NCBI GenBank assembly: GCA_030691635.1
Contig: JAUYEF010000099.1
Location: 1 to 44,885 of the forward strand
DNA: 44,885 nucleotides
Source of the DNA: Bacillota bacterium
GTDB taxonomy: Bacteria > Bacillota > Sulfobacillia > JAUYEF01
Direction of reading: 5' to 3'
Position numbers and translations under genes: made by a program. The notes beneath the pieces were generated by a model, which was not told the origin of the DNA, ran no database searches, and worked only from the letters and a program-made list of their open reading frames with translations. Position 1 is the stretch's first letter; each line of letters opens with the position of its first letter. Shown here in pieces: positions 7,023 through 14,922 of this stretch.

Positions 7023-8357
7023 CTAGAACATGGGCGTGCCTTCCCTTGCTATGACAACGCCCTCCTTGAGAGTAGCCCACGCTAGATTGGATCCCACAAA
7101 ATATGCAATCTCCCTATAGTCTTCCGCATTTGTGATGACTATGTCAGCGCGCCGCCCCGGAGCGAGCGCCCCCACAGAAGAGCCTCTCGCGACCGCGTAT
7201 GCGGCGTTGATCGTCGCCGCCGACAGGGCTTCGGCAGGACTCATTCTCAGGTACGAACACGCCAGGCTCATCACAAGCTGCATCGACAACAAGGGACTGG
7301 TGCCAGGGTTGAAGTCTGTTGCCAGCGAAACCGGGACTCCGCGCGAGATCATCTCACGTGCGGGTGCGGGCCGCGTCTTTCCCAGGAAGAGCGAAGTGCC
7401 CGGGAGCAACACGCCCACCGTCCGATTTCCGGCGAGAAGATCCATGCCGCGTTCCGATACAGAGACCAGGTGGTCACAGGACACCGCACCTAGCTCCGCG
7501 GCGAGTTCCGCCCCACCGGTGGAGCTCAGCTCGTCGGCATGGAGTTTCGGGCGGAGTCCCAGCGCAAGAGCCTCCGACAGGATCCGCCGGGACTGGTCCG
7601 GGGTGAACACACCCTTCTCACAGAAGACGTCACAGAACTCCGCCAGCCGCCGCTGCGCCACAGAGGGCAGCATTTCGGCCAGCAGGTATTCCACGTACCT
7701 TTCTGTCTCTCCTGCAAATTCCCGCGGTACGGCGTGCGCCCCCATGAAGGTCGGCACAAATTCCAGGTCAATCTCGTGGCCGAGCCTGCGCACAACCTCA
7801 AGAATCTTGACCTCGTTCGCCGTGTCGAGACCGTACCCGCTCTTGACTTCCACCGTGGTGGTGCCTGCCGCCGCCATGCGGCGGGCGTACCCGAGGGCGT
7901 TCTGGTACAGCTTCTCCGGCGGCGCCTTCCGGGTCTTATCGACCGTGCTCAATATGCCACCGCCCGACGCCAGGACCTCAAGGTAATCCCGGCCCTGGAT
8001 GCGCTGTTCGAACTCAGCCGTTCTCAGGCCCTCGAACACCAGGTGAGTGTGAGGGTCCACCAGTCCGGGGATGGCGACGCGCCCGCCGGCGTCCAGCGAC
8101 TCCAAGCCGTCTGCGTCCGGCGTCGCTCGCAGCACATCATCTTCTGGTCCGGCGAAGACTATGGCGCCGTCGCGGATGAGCAGCGCGGCATCCGAAACCA
8201 AATCGATCGCGCTCAGGTCCCGCCCGTAGAGAGGCCCATCGCCCGGCACGGGAGTGGCCATCTGCCGAATGCCGGTGATCAGAAGGTCGCGCCCTCGCGG
8301 CTTGGGCCCACTCCTGCACCGCTGACCCAGATCTGGTCCGTCAAAGCAGGTCTCCAA
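7023..8357 (-). CDS. hutI: Imidazolonepropionase
   Basis: It hydrolyses 4-imidazolone-5-propanoate to N-formimino-L-glutamate, third step of histidine degradation. It is an amidohydrolase-superfamily enzyme of 444 residues. The metal-binding D101-P-H-T-H, the substrate segment V-K-S-G-Y-G-L-D, the H-A-D-E motif and the A-T-D-F-N-P-G-T-S-P motif are intact. The start is TTG with GGGAGGG about 10 nt upstream; no later start keeps the beta-sandwich strand D-L-L-I-T-G. A strong terminator (8381-8400) lies only 24 bp upstream, so expression needs read-through. HutH is upstream in the same direction; hutU is not in the window. Confidence 0.96.
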   Translation of the reverse strand: METCFDGPDLGQRCRSGPKPRGRDLLITGIRQMATPVPGDGPLYGRDLSAIDLVSDAALLIRDGAIVFAGPEDDVLRATPDADGLESLDAGGRVAIPGLVDPHTHLVFEGLRTAEFEQRIQGRDYLEVLASGGGILSTVDKTRKAPPEKLYQNALGYARRMAAAGTTTVEVKSGYGLDTANEVKILEVVRRLGHEIDLEFVPTFMGAHAVPREFAGETERYVEYLLAEMLPSVAQRRLAEFCDVFCEKGVFTPDQSRRILSEALALGLRPKLHADELSSTGGAELAAELGAVSCDHLVSVSERGMDLLAGNRTVGVLLPGTSLFLGKTRPAPAREMISRGVPVSLATDFNPGTSPLLSMQLVMSLACSYLRMSPAEALSAATINAAYAVARGSSVGALAPGRRADIVITNAEDYREIAYFVGSNLAWATLKEGVVIAREGTPMF

Positions 8358-8380
8358 AGCTTGTCCACCCTCCCCCTGAG

Positions 8381-8403
8381 AAAAAAGGCCCTTGCGGGCC
8401 CGC
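8381..8403 (-). terminator. Rho-independent terminator between the beta-propeller gene and hutI
   Basis: On the minus strand GGCCC-GCAA-GGGCC is followed at once by six T residues (plus-strand A run at 8381-8386). The hairpin starts 2 bp behind the stop codon of the propeller gene and ends 24 bp before the hutI start, leaving no space for a hutI promoter in between. Confidence 0.85.
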
Positions 8404-9455
8404 TACTTGTCTGCAAGCGCGCGTGGAACCCACTTCACTTCGGATTTCGGCGAATACTTGTCTATGCAACGAGCACTCTCGGACACGCGCGATATGTAAA
8501 GGTTGCCGGCCTGGTCGACTCGGCCTGTAACTTCCCCCGTGCCGGTCACGCCCTTCAGCGTGAACTCCGAGATCCGCTGGCCGGAGGAAGTATACTTCAC
8601 GCAGGTCACCACAGGTTGACGGCCGAGCGCGAGTCCGAAGAGGATGTCACCGTGCGAATCGATCCCCAGGACGCGGCAGCTCCGGATGAACTGCTTCTCC
8701 CGGATGGTGAAGCGCGCGGTTTTACCGGAGGGCGCCACGCGCGTGATGTCGCGGGAATAGGGGTCGGGCGATCCTGAAGCGACCACAAGCGTACCGTCAT
8801 GGCCCACCACGAAGTCATCCACCTCGAACGGCAGCTGGGTCTTTTCTCCCGTCCTGCTGTCTCCACCTTTGGATTTCTCCACCTGTGAAAGCGTCGTGAC
8901 GATCTGCCCCCCGGGCGAGACACGGATCAGTTTCCGGGTGTAGCGATCACGCTCGAAGGTCACATCCTGCACATAGAGCGTGCCGCTGCCGAAGACCCCG
9001 ATGCTCTCGATGAAGTATGCTTCGCCCGCCGCCTGGGAGAACACCGGCAGGGTGGAGCCATCGTTGTTGTACCTGGTGACGACCTTGCGATCGTTGTCTA
9101 TCCCGTAGACGAGCCCTGTTTCGTCGACTTCAATGCGGAGCGGAAGAGGCGCGTCCTGCCCGAGCTTCGTCACCGACCGGCTCTTTCCGTCCGGAGAGTA
9201 CGACACGAGCGAACGCCCTTGCTCATCTATCACAACCAGACTGCCCTTCGAATCCACAGCGAAACCCAGCGGGTTACGGAAACGCTCGCCGATGGGAGTG
9301 TTGGGCTCCTGCGGCCGTATGTCCTGCGACAGGACCGTCCACACCTGCCACGTTTCCGCTTTCTGCGGTTTGAAGTATCCAAGGAAGCCGGCCACAATCG
9401 CCACAGCCAGCCCGACGAGCACGAGGTTCCGGTGCTCCAAGACCCATGACCGCAT
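8403..9455 (-). CDS. Membrane-anchored NHL/beta-propeller-like protein
   Basis: A 350-residue protein with a short basic start, one N-terminal membrane helix (about residues 10-28, L-V-L-V-G-L-A-V-A-I-V-A-G-F) and a large extracytoplasmic region built of repeated strand blocks such as G-F-A-V-D-S-K-G-S-L-V-V-I-D and I-E-V-D-E-T-G-L-V-Y-G-I-D, the pattern of six- or seven-bladed NHL-type propellers. The ATG at 9455 has GGAGG 7 nt upstream; the ATG at 9473 is less well placed. Four Cys residues are in the C-terminal third. It sits between hutH and hutI. No enzymatic motif is visible; binding or sensing outside the membrane is plausible. Confidence 0.75.
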   Translation of the reverse strand: MRSWVLEHRNLVLVGLAVAIVAGFLGYFKPQKAETWQVWTVLSQDIRPQEPNTPIGERFRNPLGFAVDSKGSLVVIDEQGRSLVSYSPDGKSRSVTKLGQDAPLPLRIEVDETGLVYGIDNDRKVVTRYNNDGSTLPVFSQAAGEAYFIESIGVFGSGTLYVQDVTFERDRYTRKLIRVSPGGQIVTTLSQVEKSKGGDSRTGEKTQLPFEVDDFVVGHDGTLVVASGSPDPYSRDITRVAPSGKTARFTIREKQFIRSCRVLGIDSHGDILFGLALGRQPVVTCVKYTSSGQRISEFTLKGVTGTGEVTGRVDQAGNLYISRVSESARCIDKYSPKSEVKWVPRALADK

Positions 9456-9519
9456 ACGCGTCCCTCCAAGCATGATCCTTCTTCGGCTAATCCCTATGCT
9501 TGAGGACGGGCTGGTATGC

Positions 9520-9566
9520 GGGCCTGTCTACTCTCTTCGGGACACCTCCCTGGGGCCTGTCTACTC
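9520..9566. repeat. 14-bp duplication (33-bp period) at the 3' end of hutH
   Basis: GGGCCTGTCTACTC is present at 9520-9533 and 9553-9566. The second copy contains the hutH stop codon (minus-strand TAG at 9563-9561), so the first is a copied gene end. Confidence 0.65.
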
Positions 9567-11069
9567 CACAAAGTCACCCCCAGATACCAGGACGGCGATC
9601 TCATCGATCTCGCCCGAGAGCACACGGTCTCCCTCAAGGGCCGGTGAATGCTCCCGGAGCAGTTTATACGTCCGGCGGCCATGGGGAGAGAGCCGGTCGG
9701 GCCCGAGAAACTCCGCGGCCTGGGCCGCGCACATGAGCTCTATCGCCACGATCTTGCAGGCGTTTTCCACTATGTCCCTGGCCTTGCGGGCGGCTATCGT
9801 TCCCATGCTCACATGGTCTTCCTGCCCGGCGGACACCGGTATCGAGTCCACACACGCAGGCGACGCGAGGATCTTGCTCTCGGACAGGAGAGCGGCGGCG
9901 GTATAGTGCAGCATCATGAACCCCGAGTTCAGGCCGCCTCTCGCGGTGAGGAAGGCCGGCAGGCCGCTGAACGTAGGGTTCAGGAGCCGGTCGATCCGCC
10001 GTTCGGCCATGCCCATCGCGCCGCAGACGGAGAGCCCGAGGTAGTCCATGGCCTGCGAGACCGGCTGGCCGTGGAAGTTCCCGCAGGATACGATCCTCCC
10101 GCCGCAATCCTCAAGCACAACAAGCGGGTTGTCTGTGGCGGAGTTCATCTCAACATGGAGCACGGAGGCCACGTGCTCGATGGCCATCTTCAACGCGCCG
10201 TGCACCTGAGGCACGCACCTGAGCGAATAGGCGTCCTGGACTCTCAGTTCGCCCGGCGAAGTCACGAGCGATGAGCCGGACAGCAGCTCTCGGAGCCGCG
10301 CTCCTGTAGCCAGCGCTCCCGCGTGGGGCCTGGCCTCCAGCGCGCCGGCGTCAAGCGCGGCGGGTATCCCGCGCAGTCCCTCGAAGGTCAGCGCCGCCGC
10401 GATGTCCACCGCATCCGAAAGGTTCTTCGCGCGCCAGAGCGCCAGGGCGCCCACCGACGTCATCGCCTGGGTGCCGTTGATGAGCGCAAGGCCCTCCTTG
10501 GCTGCAAGCACCAGGGGCCTTATGCCACTCTCCTTTAGCACTTTATCCCCCGAAAGCACACGGCCGCGGTACGTTGCCTGTCCGCGGCCGAGCACCACAA
10601 GCACCATATGCGCGAGCGGAGCAAGGTCGCCGCTCGCGCCGAGCGACCCTTTTTCGGGGATCACGGGGCAAACGCGCTTGTTGAGCATGTCGAGGAGCGT
10701 GTCAATGACCTCGGCGCGGACACCGGAATACCCTTTGGCCAGGGCGTTCGCCCGGAGCAGCATCATTCCCCTCACTTCAGCCTCGCCGAACGGGGCTCCG
10801 GTTCCCGCCGCGTGGCTCAGGATCAGGTTCTCCTGGAGAGATGCGACATCCCCGGCAGAGATCACCATGTCCGCGAACTTGCCGAAGCCGGTGGTGATGC
10901 CGTACGACACCTGTCCGGCTGCCACCACACTGTCGACGTGCCGCCTGGACTCGAGCACCTTCTGCCTTGCTCCGTCGCCGAGGGCGACGGGGGCGAAGCC
11001 CAGCGATACGGACACGAACTGCTCCAGCGTCAGTGAGGAACCATCTATCACGACCGGACCGTGTATCAA
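9561..11069 (-). CDS. hutH: Histidine ammonia-lyase
   Basis: It deaminates L-histidine to trans-urocanate. The autocatalytic MIO cofactor triad A-S-G is at residues 145-147 within G-S-L-G-A-S-G-D-L-A-P-L, with the Y-G-I-T-T-G-F-G loop before it and the Q-E-D-H-V-S-M-G segment later, all standard; 502 residues is the usual length. The frame continues upstream to 11126, but a TTG at 11069 overlaps the yfmH stop (TTGA) and has GGAGGAG 8 nt before it, which makes it the coupled start. The gene therefore shares an operon with yfmF and yfmH. Confidence 0.96.
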   Translation of the reverse strand: MIHGPVVIDGSSLTLEQFVSVSLGFAPVALGDGARQKVLESRRHVDSVVAAGQVSYGITTGFGKFADMVISAGDVASLQENLILSHAAGTGAPFGEAEVRGMMLLRANALAKGYSGVRAEVIDTLLDMLNKRVCPVIPEKGSLGASGDLAPLAHMVLVVLGRGQATYRGRVLSGDKVLKESGIRPLVLAAKEGLALINGTQAMTSVGALALWRAKNLSDAVDIAAALTFEGLRGIPAALDAGALEARPHAGALATGARLRELLSGSSLVTSPGELRVQDAYSLRCVPQVHGALKMAIEHVASVLHVEMNSATDNPLVVLEDCGGRIVSCGNFHGQPVSQAMDYLGLSVCGAMGMAERRIDRLLNPTFSGLPAFLTARGGLNSGFMMLHYTAAALLSESKILASPACVDSIPVSAGQEDHVSMGTIAARKARDIVENACKIVAIELMCAAQAAEFLGPDRLSPHGRRTYKLLREHSPALEGDRVLSGEIDEIAVLVSGGDFVE

Positions 11070-12382
11070 GATCCCAACTCCTCCGGCCATATTATGGAAA
11101 TCGCCTGTCTCTCGGGAGAGAGACAAGTCTCGAGCACCTGCTCAACATCGTCCTGCGACACCTGGCGCAAGAGTTCATAGTACTCCGCGAGGCCCACCCC
11201 TTTGAAGACAAGCGAACAGAACGTGCGCGCCAGCCGCTCCGGGGAATTGAACAGGGCTGTGAACTCTCCCATCGCTTTCCTCTTCAGGCGTTTCACTGTT
11301 TCTATACAGGTGCCGTTCTTCCTTGCCTCGACGACAACCGACTGTATGCGTTCCGCCAACCGTCCGGGCTCCGGGGTCTCTCCTCCCAGCAGCGCATGAG
11401 AGTAGGTCTGTTCAGCGTCGAACATGAAGGAGAACTTGTCCGTTATCAGCCCGGATTCATACAGTTCTTCGAACGCCAGAGAGCTCCTCCCGAACAGCGC
11501 CAGCAGCGCCAGGTCGCCGGCTGCCTGCCTGGACGCCAGAGCTCTTTCCCTGAGCCCGGTCACGCCATCCTTGAACCCTACCAGCGCGATGGGCATCGAG
11601 CAAGCCATGCGTTCTTCCACCTTCTGCTTGTGGACGTCGCCCGGCTCGCCTGCCCCGACAATCTTGACCGGACGCCCGTTCGGCCGGCGGAGAGCCCGGC
11701 CTGGTCGGGCCGCACACGCCGCCGACGCCACCTCGAACGCCTTATACGGGTCGGCATCGCCCGTCACGAAAAGCGCCATGTTCTGGGGGACATAGAATGT
11801 CTCATAGCAGTCACGGAGCATCTCGACCGTGATGCTCTTCACCGATTCCACCGTCCCGCCTATGTCCTCACGGACGGGGTGGCGGTGGTAGAGCGCCTGC
11901 ATGAGATTCGTGTCCGCGCGTACCGCAGGCATATCGCGGTACATCCTGATCTCCTGCTCGATGATGCCCTTCTCCTTTTCGACCGTGTCCGGAGTGAGGT
12001 AGGCTCCTGTGACAAGCCGCAGCAGCAGGTCGAGCGCCACGTCAAAATGGTCTGTGGTGGAGACGAGGTACGACGTATGAGAGTAGTTGGTGTACGCATT
12101 CGCCTGAGCGCCCAGCCTCGAGAACTCGTCAAATGCCGAGCCGTCTTTCTGCTCGAACATCTTGTGTTCCAGGAAGTGCGCAGCTCCAGCGGGAACACGC
12201 ACCGCAATCCCGTTCCGTGCAGACACGAACTCAAGGTCTGCCGCGCCGTAGTCCACGGCCAGGGCGGCATGCTTCTTGTTGTAGCCTCTTCTTGGAAGAC
12301 AGTAGAAGCTGAGGCCGGCGGGAGTCGTGCCATGGTACAGGCACTCGCGGAAAACGGACCACTCTGTGCGCTCAAGTGTCAC
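11066..12382 (-). CDS. yfmH: M16-family metalloprotease YfmH (EF-P modification-associated)
   Basis: A 438-residue insulinase-family protein with the inverted zinc motif H69-F-L-E-H73 and the distal E-K-E-K-G-I-I-E-Q-E-I glutamate helix, so it should be the catalytic partner of the pair. In Bacillus the YmfF/YmfH pair is linked to the 5-aminopentanol modification of elongation factor P. It starts with GTG overlapping the yfmF stop (GTGA) and ends by overlapping the hutH start, indicating tight translational coupling. No efp gene is in the window. Confidence 0.9.
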   Translation of the reverse strand: MTLERTEWSVFRECLYHGTTPAGLSFYCLPRRGYNKKHAALAVDYGAADLEFVSARNGIAVRVPAGAAHFLEHKMFEQKDGSAFDEFSRLGAQANAYTNYSHTSYLVSTTDHFDVALDLLLRLVTGAYLTPDTVEKEKGIIEQEIRMYRDMPAVRADTNLMQALYHRHPVREDIGGTVESVKSITVEMLRDCYETFYVPQNMALFVTGDADPYKAFEVASAACAARPGRALRRPNGRPVKIVGAGEPGDVHKQKVEERMACSMPIALVGFKDGVTGLRERALASRQAAGDLALLALFGRSSLAFEELYESGLITDKFSFMFDAEQTYSHALLGGETPEPGRLAERIQSVVVEARKNGTCIETVKRLKRKAMGEFTALFNSPERLARTFCSLVFKGVGLAEYYELLRQVSQDDVEQVLETCLSPERQAISIIWPEELGS

Positions 12383-13662
12383 TCTCGCGTACCTCCACAG
12401 GAGAGTGTGTAGACCGTATCGAGCTCCACTCTGGCCGCCGCCTCCATGACCTGGCCGCGAGTGACAGACTCCAGCCTCTCGAGACGGTCGGCGACACAGG
12501 TCGTCTTGCCGGCCAGGAGATACTCGTACTGCACGCCGATCTGGGCGTGCGGGCTATCGGCGGACGAGCGTATCCTGTGAGAGAGGGCCTGCTTCGTGGC
12601 ATCGAACTCAAAGTCGCTGAACTGGCCTCGCCTGATGGCATCGATCTGTTCTTCCGAGACTTCCTGCACTTCGCGTGTCTTGTCCGGGCCGGTCCCGGCC
12701 AGGATGAACATGAGCCCCTTGTTGATGTCGAGGACGCTCTGGATGAAATAGACCAAACTTCTCTTCTCTCTGACATTGATGAAGAGCTTGGAATGCGGGT
12801 AGCCGCCGAGCAACCCTTCGAACACCATCATGGAGTGGGCGTCTTCCGAGGCCAGCCCGGTGTGAGTGCGGAACCCCATGACGAGTTTAGCCTGCTCTAT
12901 GGGAAGGGACTCATCCACGTTGCGCGTCGGCCTTTCGAGCCGCGGGGCGAGGCTCGATGCTACGGGCTCAGACCGCCTCTCCGGCAGGCCAAGGTTGTCT
13001 TCGAGCATATGCCGGACTGCATCAGGGTCGACCGGCCCGACGACGAACATGTGGACCGGCGCCTGGTCCAGCAGGCGGACGTAGTGCTCGTAGAGTGCGC
13101 CGGGCGTGGCGGCCTGCAGTTCTTCGACCTTCCCCAGCGCGGAAAGTCCGAAGGGCTCTCCCCTGAACATCTCTTCGACGCAACGCATGAAGGCGTACTG
13201 GGTCCTGTCGTTGATGATGGCCTGGATATGCTTGACCTGAGTGCTTTTCTCCTGCTCGACGAAACGCTCGTCAAACACGCCGTTCGAAAGCGCCGGGGAA
13301 GTGATCAGACCAGCCAGGAGCTGCACGCCGTGCTGTAGCAGCGCTCCGGTTTCGCCCACGAGCTCGGGGGACGGCATGTCAAGGCCGAACATGGTTACCT
13401 GCCTGTCGCCCATCTTCGTGACCTCGCTCGTCAGCCTGGACCCGTAGAGTTCCTCGAGCCTCACGCTGATTCGCCGCATGCTCGGGAACTCTCGAGTGCC
13501 TCTTCTCAGCACTCTGGGGACGAGCGCGCCCAGCGACGTGGCCACCGGCCTCAGTTCTTGCTGAAGCAGCACCCTGATGGACACGGTCTTGAACTTATCT
13601 GTGGGGTTGGCGTAAAGATGCGCCCCGTGACCGAGAGTGAACTCAAGGAAATCGGTTCCCAA
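12379..13662 (-). CDS. yfmF: M16-like non-catalytic subunit YfmF (EF-P modification-associated)
   Basis: A 427-residue insulinase-fold protein in which the zinc motif is absent: the equivalent region reads R-E-F-P-S-M-R-R-I-S-V-R-L-E-E-L-Y-G-S. The two-domain fold remains visible, including E-K-R-S-L-V-Y-F-I-Q-S in the second half, as in the inactive halves of two-subunit M16 proteases. The start is TTG with GGAGG 7 nt upstream. It overlaps yfmH by 4 bp. Together they probably form a heterodimeric peptidase. Confidence 0.88.
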   Translation of the reverse strand: MGTDFLEFTLGHGAHLYANPTDKFKTVSIRVLLQQELRPVATSLGALVPRVLRRGTREFPSMRRISVRLEELYGSRLTSEVTKMGDRQVTMFGLDMPSPELVGETGALLQHGVQLLAGLITSPALSNGVFDERFVEQEKSTQVKHIQAIINDRTQYAFMRCVEEMFRGEPFGLSALGKVEELQAATPGALYEHYVRLLDQAPVHMFVVGPVDPDAVRHMLEDNLGLPERRSEPVASSLAPRLERPTRNVDESLPIEQAKLVMGFRTHTGLASEDAHSMMVFEGLLGGYPHSKLFINVREKRSLVYFIQSVLDINKGLMFILAGTGPDKTREVQEVSEEQIDAIRRGQFSDFEFDATKQALSHRIRSSADSPHAQIGVQYEYLLAGKTTCVADRLERLESVTRGQVMEAAARVELDTVYTLSCGGTRE

Positions 13663-13724
13663 ACAGTTACCTCCCGTGCGAGGCGCCCCGGCCGTATCCG
13701 TCTCTGGCGCCGGCGCTTCGCAGC

Positions 13725-14828
13725 CTATATCACGTACCTGGACTTCTGAGTCAGCAGGTTTCTCCTGAAGTTCGTCAAGCTCCGCGCTCCGCCGGGCACC
13801 AGCACGACATCATCTTCGATGCGGACCCCGCCCTTGCCCGGAAGGTAGATGCCCGGCTCTATGGTGAACGTCATGCCTGCCTCAAGCGGCATATCGTTTG
13901 AAGCCACTATGTAGGGCTCTTCGTGGATTTCCAGCCCGAGCCCGTGGCCCGTCCTGTGTGTAAAGTATTCGCCAAAGCCCCTGGACTCGATTATTCCCCG
14001 TGCGATCGCGTCAATGTCCCTGCCGGACATGCCCGGCTTCGCCTTCTCCCTGGCTGCCTGCTGAGCTTCCAGGACGACCTGGTAGACTTGCTGGAGTTCC
14101 GGCGAGATCGAGCCGACCACGAACGTCCTGGTGATATCCGCCCAGTACCCCTCGTGCGACACCATGAGGTCGACCCAGACAAGGTCTCCTTCGGCGATGA
14201 CCCTGGTGCCCGTGCCATTATGGGCCAGCCCCGACCTCGGCCCCGAAGCCACGCTCATGCGGATCGGCCCACCGGCGCCGAGAGCCCGCAGGTCATGCTC
14301 GATCGCGAGCTGCACGTCGAGTTCAGAGACGTCGGGCCGGATGGCCCTGAGCGCGGATTCCATGCCTGCCTCAACCATCGTGCAGGCCTTTGCCATGTTC
14401 GCCATCTCGCGCGCGTCCTTCGTCATCCGGAGCGACGCGAAAAGCGGCGCGGCGTCTGAGTACTGGAAATCCCCCACGACGCTCCTGATTACCTCGAATT
14501 CTTGGAGCCGCATGGACCTGTACTCGAAAGCGAAACTCCGTCCTTTGACGCTCGATAGCGCATCCCGCATGGCCTGGAGCGGGCCTTGCTCATCCTTGTA
14601 GGACAGCACCTGGTCCGCCCTGGCGATTTGCTTGACCTTCAGGGCTTCCAGCTCCGGCGCCACGATGATGGTTTCGCCCTCGGACGGGATGACCAGGACG
14701 GTGGATCTCTCGGAAAGGCCCATCTCGAGGCCGGCGAAGTAGTAGAGGTTCGCGCTCGGGATCAGGAACAGGCAGTCGATGCCTGCCTGCCGGGCACGTT
14801 CTCGAACGACGCTGACTCTGTCCTCCAT
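13725..14828 (-). CDS. M24-family Xaa-Pro peptidase
   Basis: A 367-residue cytoplasmic metallopeptidase that removes residues next to proline (Xaa-Pro aminopeptidase or dipeptidase). After an N-terminal creatinase-like domain, the pita-bread domain shows all five metal ligands: V-D-L-M-V, D-I-T-R-T-F, the H of G-H-G-L-G-L-E-I-H-E, E-P-G-I-Y and V-R-I-E-D-D-V. The ATG has AAGGAGAG 7 nt upstream. It is 62 bp upstream of yfmF on the same strand and may head that operon. Aminopeptidase versus dipeptidase specificity cannot be told from sequence alone. Confidence 0.92.
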   Translation of the reverse strand: MEDRVSVVRERARQAGIDCLFLIPSANLYYFAGLEMGLSERSTVLVIPSEGETIIVAPELEALKVKQIARADQVLSYKDEQGPLQAMRDALSSVKGRSFAFEYRSMRLQEFEVIRSVVGDFQYSDAAPLFASLRMTKDAREMANMAKACTMVEAGMESALRAIRPDVSELDVQLAIEHDLRALGAGGPIRMSVASGPRSGLAHNGTGTRVIAEGDLVWVDLMVSHEGYWADITRTFVVGSISPELQQVYQVVLEAQQAAREKAKPGMSGRDIDAIARGIIESRGFGEYFTHRTGHGLGLEIHEEPYIVASNDMPLEAGMTFTIEPGIYLPGKGGVRIEDDVVLVPGGARSLTNFRRNLLTQKSRYVI

Positions 14829-14849
14829 GAAGCAGCTCTCCTTTTCGGC

Positions 14850-14917
14850 AGTCTATGGACGGCGACCCGCAACCTGTTGCGAAAGTCTATGGCCCGTAAC
14901 CCGCAACCTGCCGCCTA
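14850..14917. repeat. Two-unit 34-bp tandem repeat between the MATE and M24 genes
   Basis: AGTCTATGG followed by ACCCGCAACCTG occurs at 14850-14876 and again at 14884-14910, a 34-bp period. The array occupies nearly the whole space between the two minus-strand genes and ends 5 bp behind the MATE stop codon. Confidence 0.7.
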
Positions 14918-14922
14918 CGCGG

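Noticed and set aside
10967-12412. 481-codon plus-strand frame opposite yfmH and hutH
   Set aside because: No recognisable domain; it overlaps two well-supported minus-strand genes.
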